In this document: piece by piece, positions 1-5,948 of the stretch | Position numbering within the stretch: the stretch's first letter is position 1 | Layout of the letters: every line of letters begins with the position of its first letter | Assembly (NCBI GenBank): GCA_003647675.1 | Contig: QMNH01000040.1 | Span: 1 to 8,251, forward strand | Reading direction: 5' to 3' | From: Candidatus Falkowiibacteriota bacterium | GTDB taxonomy: Bacteria > Patescibacteriota > Patescibacteriia > Patescibacteriales > UBA12075 | Length of the DNA: 8,251 nucleotides | Program-made: the position numbers and the translations under genes | Notes under the pieces: model-generated | Told to the model about the DNA's origin: nothing | What the model saw: only the letters and a program-made list of their open reading frames with translations | Databases searched by the model: none

Positions 1-1
1 T

Positions 2-604
2 TATGTTAAAAATTTTGGTTTTGGTGAAAAAACCGGCATTGAACTGGAAACAGAAGGCAACGGCAATATTGTTAGCTTACTAAGAAAAAGCATCAGACCG
101 GTTGAAGCCGCTACCGCTACATTCGGCCAGGGAATTACCGTTACGTCCCTGCAGATGATAACGGCCTATGGCGCTATTGCTAATGGCGGGATATTAATGA
201 AGCCTTATTTGGTCTCTGGGATAGTATCGCCGGACGGAGAAAAGCAGATTACCCAGCCAAAACAGGTACGGAGGGTAATCTCGGAAAAAGCTGCGGTTTT
301 GCTGTCAGGCATGATGGTGAACGTGGTTGACGGCGGTCACGCTATCCGGGCAGGCGTTAAAGGCTATTACGTGGCCGGTAAAACCGGCACGGCTCAAGTC
401 GCGGATAAGGAAAAAAGAGGATACGGCGACAGGACAATCCATACTTTTGTCGGTTTTGCTCCGGTTGAGGATCCGAAATTTGTTATTTTAGTAAAACTGG
501 ACGATCCGAAAGATGTTCTTTTCGGAGCTTCATCGGCGGCTCCGCTATTTGGCGAAATCGCGGAATTTATATTAAACTATTATCAGGTACCCAAAGAACG
601 TTAA
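2..604 (+). CDS. ftsI: Class B penicillin-binding protein, C-terminal part (FtsI/PBP3-type transpeptidase)
   Basis: This is the last 200 codons of a gene that begins before the window; reading frame 2 is open from base 2, and the ATG at 155 is only an internal Met. The product is the C-terminal half of a peptidoglycan DD-transpeptidase, which cross-links septal or side-wall peptidoglycan on the outer face of the membrane. Visible signs are the FGFGEKTGIEL block near the left edge, the ATFGQGITVTSLQM stretch, the AYGAIANGG helix and the third active-site motif KTGT (bases 380-391, preceded by VAG). The FVGFAPVEDPKFVILV strand follows. The SxxK and SxN motifs must lie upstream. The protein ends in FILNYYQVPKER, so there is no PASTA domain. 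A MurF-like gene downstream suggests a dcw-type cluster and favours FtsI over PBP2, but that choice is inferred. It ends in TAA. Confidence 0.93.
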   Translation, partial: YVKNFGFGEKTGIELETEGNGNIVSLLRKSIRPVEAATATFGQGITVTSLQMITAYGAIANGGILMKPYLVSGIVSPDGEKQITQPKQVRRVISEKAAVLLSGMMVNVVDGGHAIRAGVKGYYVAGKTGTAQVADKEKRGYGDRTIHTFVGFAPVEDPKFVILVKLDDPKDVLFGASSAAPLFGEIAEFILNYYQVPKER

Positions 605-667
605 TTTGAATACTTATTTTATGCACTTTTTAATAAAGATTGAATATACAATCATTAAAAGCGTAAT

Positions 668-754
668 AATTTTGAATTTTGAATTTAAAATGAATGTATT
701 AATTTCGAATTTTTAAACATTAAATCATTTAAAATTTATTCAAAATTCAAAATT
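668..754. repeat. Inverted pair of 7-bp-period tracts (17-bp arms)
   Basis: The left arm 668-684 is two AATTTTG heptamers plus AAT. The right arm 738-754 is ATT plus two CAAAATT heptamers. The arms are perfect reverse complements, with 53 bases between them. The right tract continues as GGAAATT and AAAAATT to 768. The loop is too long and AT-rich for a typical terminator. It looks like two members of one repeat family in opposite orientation. Confidence 0.7.
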
Positions 755-780
755 GGAAATTAAAAATTAAGCCATATTTA

Positions 781-808
781 TTGTAATTATAGGAATATTA
801 TGTATATT
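781..808 (+). promoter_or_regulatory. Candidate weak promoter for murF
   Basis: TTGTAA (781-786, 4 of 6 to the -35 consensus) is followed after 16 bases by TATATT (803-808, 5 of 6 to the -10 consensus). This would give a leader of roughly 30 bases before the ATG at 847. In DNA this AT-rich such matches arise by chance, so the call is weak. Confidence 0.3.
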
Positions 809-846
809 GTAAAAATAATAAAACATACGTAAGATGAATTATTTAT

Positions 847-2139
847 ATGAAAAAAATTGTTGAGTTAATACTAAAATTTTTAGCAAAATTAATATTAGGC
901 AAATATAAGCCGGAAATTATTGGAATTACCGGCAGTGTTGGTAAAACCGGCACAAAAGAGGCGGTGTATACTGTTCTAAGATCAAAATTCAATGTCAGGC
1001 GCAATATAAAGAATTATAATAATGAAATAGGCTTGCCTTTAACAATTATTGGCGCTGAAACGGTCGGTCGGTCAATTATAGGTTGGTTAATAGTGTTTTT
1101 TAAAGGTTTGAAATTGATTATTTTTACAGACTGCGAATATCCCAAGATTTTAGTATTAGAAATGGGAGTTGATAAACCGGGCGATATGAATTATTTAAAT
1201 AGCATAGTAAAATGCAAGATTGGAATAGCCACAGCAATCGGGTCGGTTCACGCGGAGAATTTTGGCACTACTCTGAAGTTGTACAAGGAAAAAACCGAGT
1301 TAATAAAAAGTATAGATAATTCCGGCTGGTCAATATTAAATTATGATGATGAAAAAACGCGCGCGATGAAGAGCGCGAGCAAAGCCAAGGTTATTACTTA
1401 CGGGCTAGACGATAAAGCAGATATAAGGGCGGCTGAAATTAAATTTAATTTTTTCGGTAAAGAAGATAGCGAAATACAAGGTATAAGTTTTAAATTAAAA
1501 TACAAAAAATTAACATCGTTTGTATCGCTAAAAAATGTATTAGGCACTGGCGCGGTTTATTCCGCATTAGCCGCTTCGGCCGCGGGTATTTTTTATAAAA
1601 TGGATTTATCGGAGATTTCCAAAGCGCTTCTAAATTACAAATCGCCGAAAGGCAGAATGAATTTAATAAAAGGCATAAAGCATACGATGATAATTGATGA
1701 TTCATATAATGCTGAACCAAAATCTACCATGTCGGCTTTGGGGGCTATGAAAATAATACCGGTGGAGGAAGGAAGAAGAAAATTCGCTGTATTGGGCGAC
1801 ATGCTTGAACTTGGTAGCTACAGCGAATCCGGTCATAGGGAGGTTGGAAAATACGCGGTAAAGTACTTAATTGATAAGTTGATTTTAGTGGGTGAGCGCG
1901 CGCGCGATATCGGGCATGGCGCCGAGGAAGCTGGCATGAAAGTCGATAATATTTTTCATTTTGATAATTCTCGGGCGGCCGGAAAATTTGTCCAGGAAAG
2001 AATAAAAGAGGGAGATTTGATTTTGGTTAAAGGTTCGCAAGGTATGCGAATGGAAAAAATAGTAAAAGAAATAATGGCCGAACCGCTTAATGCGGAAAAA
2101 TTGTTGGTTAGACAAGATAAGAACTGGTTAAGAAAATAA
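847..2139 (+). CDS. murF: MurF-like Mur ligase lacking the N-terminal substrate domain
   Basis: This probably encodes UDP-MurNAc-tripeptide:D-Ala-D-Ala ligase, the last cytoplasmic step of UDP-MurNAc-pentapeptide synthesis. Motifs in order are: P-loop GSVGKTGT (residues 29-36); LEMGVDKPGD (104-113), matching the MurF E-x-G-A-x-x-x-G-D/E block; GSVHAENFG (132-140); a GRMN block near 270 leading to DDSYNAEP (284-291); GDMLELG (from 317); and KGSQGMRME (395-403) in the C-terminal ligase domain. DDSYNAxP and the GDMLELG type are MurF signatures. The P-loop sits at residue 29, whereas in E. coli MurF it lies past residue 100, so the N-terminal UDP-sugar-binding domain is absent. A hydrophobic segment (76-93) is inserted before the LEMG block, and residues 1-18 are amphipathic. 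No Shine-Dalgarno is visible; the start was chosen because the P-loop strand follows directly. The TAA stop overlaps a heptamer tract. A related Mur ligase with another substrate is possible. Confidence 0.88.
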   Translation: MKKIVELILKFLAKLILGKYKPEIIGITGSVGKTGTKEAVYTVLRSKFNVRRNIKNYNNEIGLPLTIIGAETVGRSIIGWLIVFFKGLKLIIFTDCEYPKILVLEMGVDKPGDMNYLNSIVKCKIGIATAIGSVHAENFGTTLKLYKEKTELIKSIDNSGWSILNYDDEKTRAMKSASKAKVITYGLDDKADIRAAEIKFNFFGKEDSEIQGISFKLKYKKLTSFVSLKNVLGTGAVYSALAASAAGIFYKMDLSEISKALLNYKSPKGRMNLIKGIKHTMIIDDSYNAEPKSTMSALGAMKIIPVEEGRRKFAVLGDMLELGSYSESGHREVGKYAVKYLIDKLILVGERARDIGHGAEEAGMKVDNIFHFDNSRAAGKFVQERIKEGDLILVKGSQGMRMEKIVKEIMAEPLNAEKLLVRQDKNWLRK

Positions 2140-2172
2140 CAATTAACATTTAACAATTAACAATTAACATTC
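2138..2172 (+). repeat. Five-unit 7-bp tandem tract
   Basis: Five heptamers run without a break: AACAATT, AACATTT, AACAATT, AACAATT, AACATTC. The first begins inside the murF stop codon. The period is exactly 7. This is the cleanest member of the heptamer family in the window. Confidence 0.85.
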
Positions 2173-2222
2173 TTCTTATTGGATGTATTTGCAGAAATAG
2201 CAAGTAATATGTTAATATATTG

Positions 2223-2228
2223 TATAAT
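2223..2228 (+). promoter_or_regulatory. Possible -10 box for cysK
   Basis: A perfect TATAAT lies 41 bases before the chosen cysK start. I see no -35 match at 16-18 bases upstream, and the TG in front is one base too close for a proper extended -10. It is therefore only a candidate. Confidence 0.3.
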
Positions 2229-2253
2229 TTAATTTATTTATTTTTTAAAAGTT

Positions 2254-2259
2254 GAGGGG
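2254..2259 (+). promoter_or_regulatory. Shine-Dalgarno of cysK
   Basis: GAGGGG ends 10 bases before the ATG at 2270. It decides the start in favour of 2270 over the TTG at 2252. It is one of only two clear Shine-Dalgarno sequences here. Confidence 0.65.
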
Positions 2260-2269
2260 TTTGATTATT

Positions 2270-3166
2270 ATGATATATAAAAATATACTGCAAACTATCG
2301 GTAATACGCCGCTGGTTAGAATAAACAAATTAAATTTTAATAAAAAGGTAAATATATTTGCTAAAGTTGAAGGGGTTAATCCGGGCGGATCAATCAAGGA
2401 TCGTATCGCTTTAAAGATGATAGAGCAGGCAGAGGCTGGCGGTGAGCTTGATAAAAGCCGGATAATAATTGAAGCCACCTCCGGGAATACCGGCATTGCT
2501 CTTTCTATGATTGGGGCGGTTAAGGGCTACAAGGTTGAAATTGTAATGAGTGAAGCGGTTTCTATTGAACGGCAAAAAATGATAAAAGCTTTTGGCGCGG
2601 AAATTATATTAACTGACGGCGCCAAAGGCACAGACGGCGCAATTATTAAAGTACGGGAGTTAATAAAAGATAATCCGGATAAATATTACCATACCGATCA
2701 GTTTTCCAATCAAAGCAATAAAGCGGCTCATTATGAAAATACCGCGCAGGAAATATGGAAACAAACTAATGGCGAAGTTGATTATTTTGTGGCCGCTATT
2801 GGCACTTCCGGTACCTTAATGGGGGTGGGGGAATATTTAAAGAAATATAATCCAAAAGTAAAAATTGTCAGCGCCGAGCCGGTTGAAGGCCATTATATCC
2901 AGGGATTGAAGAATATGGGAGAGGCTATTGTGCCGGCGATTTATGATAAAAGCAAGTTGGATGATATAATAATGATAGACACCAAAGAGGCTTATGAAAC
3001 GGCGCGGTTGATTGCCAGTGAAGAAGGGATTTTTGCGGGAATGAGTTCGGGCGCGGCCATGCTTGCCGCCCTAAAGATAGCCAACAAAATTTCATCAGGA
3101 AATATTGTTACAATTTTTCCGGATCGAGGGGAGAAGTATTTGAGTACGGATTTGTTTAATTCATAA
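2270..3166 (+). CDS. cysK: Cysteine synthase (PLP-dependent O-acetylserine/O-phosphoserine sulfhydrylase family)
   Basis: This cytoplasmic fold-type II PLP enzyme makes L-cysteine from an activated serine and sulfide. It has 298 residues, close to the usual length of about 300. The N-terminus MIYKNILQTIGNTPLVRIN is family-typical. The PLP lysine is K43 in NPGGSIKDR, the substrate loop TSGNTG is at 70-75, and a glycine-rich phosphate loop AIGTSGTLMG, the SSGAA block and the FPDRGEKYLST C-terminus follow. The loop reads GTSGT where many CysK proteins have GTGGT. The start is the ATG at 2270: it fits family length, and GAGGGG (2254-2259) lies 10 bases upstream as a Shine-Dalgarno. A TTG at 2252 in the same frame would place that site inside the gene. 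I cannot tell O-acetylserine from O-phosphoserine use, and no serine acetyltransferase gene is in the window. The cysS gene follows 73 bases downstream. Confidence 0.93.
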   Translation: MIYKNILQTIGNTPLVRINKLNFNKKVNIFAKVEGVNPGGSIKDRIALKMIEQAEAGGELDKSRIIIEATSGNTGIALSMIGAVKGYKVEIVMSEAVSIERQKMIKAFGAEIILTDGAKGTDGAIIKVRELIKDNPDKYYHTDQFSNQSNKAAHYENTAQEIWKQTNGEVDYFVAAIGTSGTLMGVGEYLKKYNPKVKIVSAEPVEGHYIQGLKNMGEAIVPAIYDKSKLDDIIMIDTKEAYETARLIASEEGIFAGMSSGAAMLAALKIANKISSGNIVTIFPDRGEKYLSTDLFNS

Positions 3167-3170
3167 CGAA

Positions 3171-3219
3171 AGCACTCAAGGTGCTACGAAACCTATGGTT
3201 TCGTAGCACCTTGAGTGCT
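3171..3219. repeat. Perfect 23-bp inverted repeat with 3-base loop between cysK and cysS
   Basis: Arms 3171-3193 and 3197-3219 are perfect reverse complements around TAT. Each arm holds a smaller inverted pair, AGCAC/GTGCT, 5 bases apart, so AGCAC and GTGCT alternate four times and a branched fold is possible. The arms (12 of 23 G or C) are richer in GC than the flanks. No T-run follows the right arm, so it is not a standard intrinsic terminator. It could be a REP/MITE-like element or an RNA stability or processing hairpin between two genes of one operon. Confidence 0.9.
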
Positions 3220-3239
3220 AGCAAATGTAAACTGTAAAT

Positions 3240-4640
3240 ATGAATAAAATAATTTTTTACAATACATTAAGTAGGAAAAAAGAAGAATTTGCACCGACTA
3301 AGAAAGGCGAAGTCGGTTTATATACCTGTGGGCCGACCGTGTATAATTTTGCCCATATCGGCAATTTGCGGGCATATATTTTTGAGGATATTTTAAGGCG
3401 GGTTTTAGAGTATAATGGCTACAAGGTCAGACATGTGATGAATATTACCGATGTCGGGCATTTGACCGGCGATCGGGATATGGGCGAGGATAAGTTGGAA
3501 AAAGGCGCTAAGCGCGAAGGTAAGACAGCATGGGAGATTGCTGAATTTTATACCAAAGCTTTTTTGGCAGACATGAGAAAGCTAAACATTAAAGCGCCGT
3601 CCGATAAATATATGCCTCGAGCGACGGATTATATAGCTGAACAGATAGAACTTGTTAAAATATTGGAAAAAAAAGGCTTTACTTATAAGATTAGTGATGG
3701 AATTTATTATAATACTTCTAAGTTCAAGGATTACACCAAGCTTAACCATAAGGATCTAGAAACCTTAAAAGAAGGTGCGCGGGTGGAAAAGAACGTGGAA
3801 AAAAAGAACGCGACGGATTTTGCATTATGGAAATTTTCACCGGCAAATACAAAAAGACAGATGGAATGGGATAGTCCTTGGGGAATCGGATTTCCGGGAT
3901 GGCATATTGAATGTTCAGCCATGAGCGCGGCTTTACTTGGGAATCAGCTTGATATCCATTGCGGCGGAATTGATCATATTGACGTTCATCACACGAACGA
4001 AATCGCGCAGTCAGAAGCCGCCACCGGCAAGCCGTTTTTTAATTATTGGATGCATGGCGCGTTTTTAAATATAGAAGGCGGAAAGAAGATGGCGAAATCA
4101 GAAGAAAATTTTTTAACGCTGGAAAATGCTTTTCTAAAAAAAGGAATTGATCCGCTGGTTTACAGGTTTGCCGTCCTACAAACCCATTACCGGAAACCAA
4201 TGGAGTATTCAGAGAAGATAATGTTAAACGCGGCCAAAGGTTTTGAGCATTTAAAAAATCAGGTGCGGGAACTGGGAAAAATTAAAAATGAACAATTAAA
4301 AATTAAAGATAAATATAAAGGCATGTTTATTAAAGCGATAAATGATGATTTGAACATGCCGCGAGCACTGGCCGTTACTCAGGAGATGCTAAAATCTGAT
4401 TTGTCCAAACCTGATAAATTGGCTGTAATATTAGATTTTGACAAAGTGTTTGGTTTGAATTTGTCTGAAGCCGGAAAAAAATCTGAATTACCAAAAAATA
4501 TCCAAGAATTAGTTAATAAAAGGTACAAGGCGCGCGAAAATAAAAATTGGGAAGAATCAGATAGGTTACGCGAGGAAATTGAAAAATTAGGATATATCGT
4601 TGAAGATATTAAGAATGAAACGCGAATATATAAAAAATAA
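3240..4640 (+). CDS. cysS: Cysteinyl-tRNA synthetase
   Basis: This class I synthetase charges tRNA-Cys with cysteine in the cytoplasm. It has 466 residues, normal for the family. Visible motifs are YTCGPTVYN with zinc ligand C30, the HIGH-type motif HIGN (39-42), GWHIECSAM with zinc ligand C225, HHTNE with H250 and E254 as the remaining zinc ligands, and KMAKS (283-287) as the KMSKS motif. The spacing from C225 to E254 equals that of the E. coli ligands C209 to E238. A DALR-like helical region and a short tail (YKARENKNWEESDRLREEIEKLG) close the protein. Residues 346-356, in the linker after the catalytic part, are encoded by a 7-bp tandem tract. No Shine-Dalgarno precedes the ATG; the start fits the conserved N-terminus (FYNTLSRKKEEF). 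It probably shares a transcript with cysK and the small gene at 4666. Confidence 0.97.
   Translation: MNKIIFYNTLSRKKEEFAPTKKGEVGLYTCGPTVYNFAHIGNLRAYIFEDILRRVLEYNGYKVRHVMNITDVGHLTGDRDMGEDKLEKGAKREGKTAWEIAEFYTKAFLADMRKLNIKAPSDKYMPRATDYIAEQIELVKILEKKGFTYKISDGIYYNTSKFKDYTKLNHKDLETLKEGARVEKNVEKKNATDFALWKFSPANTKRQMEWDSPWGIGFPGWHIECSAMSAALLGNQLDIHCGGIDHIDVHHTNEIAQSEAATGKPFFNYWMHGAFLNIEGGKKMAKSEENFLTLENAFLKKGIDPLVYRFAVLQTHYRKPMEYSEKIMLNAAKGFEHLKNQVRELGKIKNEQLKIKDKYKGMFIKAINDDLNMPRALAVTQEMLKSDLSKPDKLAVILDFDKVFGLNLSEAGKKSELPKNIQELVNKRYKARENKNWEESDRLREEIEKLGYIVEDIKNETRIYKK
4277..4304 (+). repeat. Four-unit 7-bp tract inside cysS
   Basis: Heptamers AAAAATT, AAAAATG, AACAATT and AAAAATT run without a break inside the coding sequence. 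They encode the lysine-rich linker GKIKNEQLKIK (residues 346-356). The units match those in the gaps at 762-768 and 2138-2172. A lysine-rich linker in AT-rich DNA could give some of this by chance, but the exact 7-base period is not expected from codon structure. Confidence 0.65.
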
Positions 4641-4665
4641 AACTAAGAAAAAAAAGGGGGTCTAA

Positions 4666-4797
4666 ATGACATTAGAAAACATTGTTTTAAAAGCAGTAAT
4701 GAGTATGAAGACAGAATTGTTAACAGTAACAGGGATGTTCGCAGCTCTGATAGCATTTATTCCAATATTGTTTTTATTTTTAATCAAAAAAAAATAA
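4666..4797 (+). CDS. Small single-span membrane protein (43 residues)
   Basis: I do not recognise this family. The 43-residue product starts MTLENIVLKAVMSMK, has one membrane segment at about residues 22-40 (ending FIPILFLFLI) and finishes with KKK. The lysine tail suggests that the C-terminus faces the cytoplasm. AAGGGGG ends 5 bases before the ATG, a strong Shine-Dalgarno in a window where most genes have none. It begins 25 bases after the cysS stop, so it is probably on the same transcript, and a hairpin follows at 4829-4857. Size and shape resemble small membrane regulators or type I toxin-like peptides, but nothing here shows a function. The chance-ORF alternative is weakened by the ribosome site, the location and the clean hydrophobic profile. 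Confidence 0.65.
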   Translation: MTLENIVLKAVMSMKTELLTVTGMFAALIAFIPILFLFLIKKK

Positions 4798-4828
4798 TTA
4801 AATTGGATATTCTTAAAGGAAATTTAAA

Positions 4829-4857
4829 AGGCTCTAAATTAAATAAATTTAGAGCTT
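4829..4857. terminator. Hairpin after the small gene, just before dus
   Basis: GCTCTAAATT (4831-4840) pairs perfectly with AATTTAGAGC (4846-4855) around AAATA; a G-T and an A-T pair extend the stem by two. The sequence TTAAATTTT follows, a broken T-run, so termination may be weak. The stem ends 7 bases before the dus ATG and contains the only GAG that could serve as its ribosome site, so it could instead modulate dus translation. Confidence 0.5.
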
Positions 4858-4864
4858 AAATTTT

Positions 4865-5851
4865 ATGCAAAATTTTTGGAAAAAATTAATTAAACCAACT
4901 TACGTTTTGGCGCCGATGGCCGGAGTGGCGGACTCAGCTTTTAGGCAGGTTTGTAAAAGTTACGGAGCCGACGTAGTCTATAGCGAGATGGCCAGCGCTA
5001 CGGCTTTAGTTTATAATCCAAAAAAGACATTACAGATGCTGGTTTCGGACAAAAAAGAACAGCCGTATGTAGTACAGCTGTTTGGTGGTGAACCCAAACA
5101 TTTCGCAGTGGCGGCAAAATTAATAACCGTTAAAGGCGTTCCAAGAAACAGCAACGGGATTCTTCGTTTCGCTCAGAATGACACGTTAATACCGAACGGC
5201 ATTGATATTAATTTTGGGTGTCCGGTTAAAAAAGTACAGAAACAGGGAGCGGGAGCAGTACTAATGAACGATTTAAAAAAATCCAGAGAAATTATTAAAG
5301 CTGTAATTAATAATACCGAATTGCCGGTTTCAATCAAGACAAGAAGCCGGGTTGGTCAAGTCGGTTTACTTGAATTTTTGGATAATATTAAAGACCTGGA
5401 TATTAAAGCGCTTATGATCCACGGCCGGAGCATGAAACAGGGTTTTTCCGGGTCGATAGACACGCGTATTATCAGGGAAGCGCGTAATTATTTTGGAGGA
5501 ATAATATTGGCCAATGGAGGAATTTATTCCTACAGTGACTCGATTGAAATGCTGGAAAAAACGGAAGCGGACGGGGTCGGTATAGCCCATGGAGCACTGG
5601 GCAGACCCTGGATATTTAAGGCAGTGAGAACCGGCCAAAGCGTTAATAGAAGTAAAAAGGCAATTTTTAAAGTCGCGATTAAGCACGCCGAGCTTGCTTG
5701 TAAGTTAAAGGGTGAGCAGGGCATAATAGAAATGCGCAAACATTTATGCTGGTATGTCCGAGGCTTGCCGGGCGCGGCCGGATTAAGGCAGGATTTGGTA
5801 AAAGTTGAGAGCCTAGATGATATTAGGGATATTTTAAGAAAAAATATTTAA
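4865..5851 (+). CDS. dus: tRNA-dihydrouridine synthase (DusB-like) with an extra in-frame segment
   Basis: This FMN-dependent enzyme reduces specific uridines in tRNA to dihydrouridine. The TIM-barrel part shows LAPMAGVADSAFR (15-27), QLFGGEP (71-77), INFGCPVKK with catalytic C119, SIKTR with K158, IHGRSMKQGFSG with H186 and R188, ILANGGI, and GIAHGALGRPWIF (240-252). The usual GRG near FMN reads AHG here (H242 where many members have Arg). The C-terminal helical part ends in VKVESLDDIRDILRKNI. From GGEP to the catalytic Cys there are about 18 more residues than in E. coli DusB. The extra segment (about residues 90-109, with NGILRFAQNDT) is encoded by a palindromic repeat-like sequence. Length is 328 residues. 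Without the segment the fit to the family is good. No free Shine-Dalgarno is seen; the start fits the NFWKKL N-terminus. Confidence 0.94.
   Translation: MQNFWKKLIKPTYVLAPMAGVADSAFRQVCKSYGADVVYSEMASATALVYNPKKTLQMLVSDKKEQPYVVQLFGGEPKHFAVAAKLITVKGVPRNSNGILRFAQNDTLIPNGIDINFGCPVKKVQKQGAGAVLMNDLKKSREIIKAVINNTELPVSIKTRSRVGQVGLLEFLDNIKDLDIKALMIHGRSMKQGFSGSIDTRIIREARNYFGGIILANGGIYSYSDSIEMLEKTEADGVGIAHGALGRPWIFKAVRTGQSVNRSKKAIFKVAIKHAELACKLKGEQGIIEMRKHLCWYVRGLPGAAGLRQDLVKVESLDDIRDILRKNI
5131..5194 (+). repeat. Repeat-like palindromic insert inside dus
   Basis: This stretch encodes residues with no counterpart in related Dus proteins (VPRNSNGILRFAQNDTLI). It contains a small hairpin: ATTCT (5159-5163) pairs with AGAAT (5175-5179). 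Its core, GGATTCTTCGTTTCGCTC followed by AGAATGAC, resembles a dispersed intergenic repeat I recall from unrelated bacterial genomes; that recollection is unverified. The reading frame stays open across it. Exact edges cannot be set from one copy. Confidence 0.6.
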
Positions 5852-5856
5852 ATGTG

Positions 5857-5889
5857 AATTAGTTAACTAGTTAAATTGGTTGTTTGGTT
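5857..5889. repeat. Degenerate octamer tract after dus
   Basis: AATTAGTT, AACTAGTT, AAATTGGTT and GTTTGGTT follow one another with a period of 8-9 bases. The first half includes the 12-bp palindrome TTAACTAGTTAA (5863-5874). It starts six bases after the dus stop. Confidence 0.45.
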
Positions 5890-5899
5890 TTATCAAATA

Positions 5900-5934
5900 A
5901 AAAAGGCGAGATATGAGATAATATTCGTCTTTTT
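5900..5934. terminator. Bidirectional terminator between convergent dus and corA
   Basis: AAAAAGGCGA (5900-5909) pairs with TCGTCTTTTT (5925-5934), with one G-T wobble. After a bulged G, ATAT (5911-5914) pairs with ATAT (5921-5924) around a 6-base loop. There is a T-run on the plus-strand side and an A-run on the other, so it can end transcription from both dus and the minus-strand corA. Confidence 0.75.
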
Positions 5935-5948
5935 AATTTAAATTGAAT

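Larger units (their letters stand above)
605..846. other. AT-rich intergenic region between ftsI and murF
   Basis: This 242-base gap has no supportable gene. It holds two tracts with a 7-bp period (668-688 and 741-768), which form a perfect 17-bp inverted repeat, and a weak candidate promoter just before murF (781-808). No hairpin with a T-run follows ftsI, so transcription may read through. Confidence 0.7.

Noticed and set aside
155..604. ftsI fragment starting at the ATG at 155
   Set aside because: The same frame is open and matches the family back to base 2, so 155 is an internal Met of a gene cut by the window edge.
621..716. 31-codon plus-strand frame in the ftsI-murF gap
   Set aside because: It runs through the heptamer tract, has no ribosome site and no protein-like pattern beyond AT-rich codons.
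1490..1720. Minus-strand open frames within murF (also 1885-2156)
   Set aside because: They are shadows of the MurF-like gene, without family features.
2252..2269. TTG start for cysK
   Set aside because: It would put the Shine-Dalgarno inside the gene and add six residues the family lacks.
3171..3239. T-box or other cysteine-sensing leader before cysS
   Set aside because: The gap is too short and has no T-box core sequence; apart from the inverted repeat there are only 20 bases.
5366..5686. 106-residue minus-strand open frame within dus
   Set aside because: It lies wholly inside the well-supported dus gene on the other strand, with no recognisable domain and no ribosome site.
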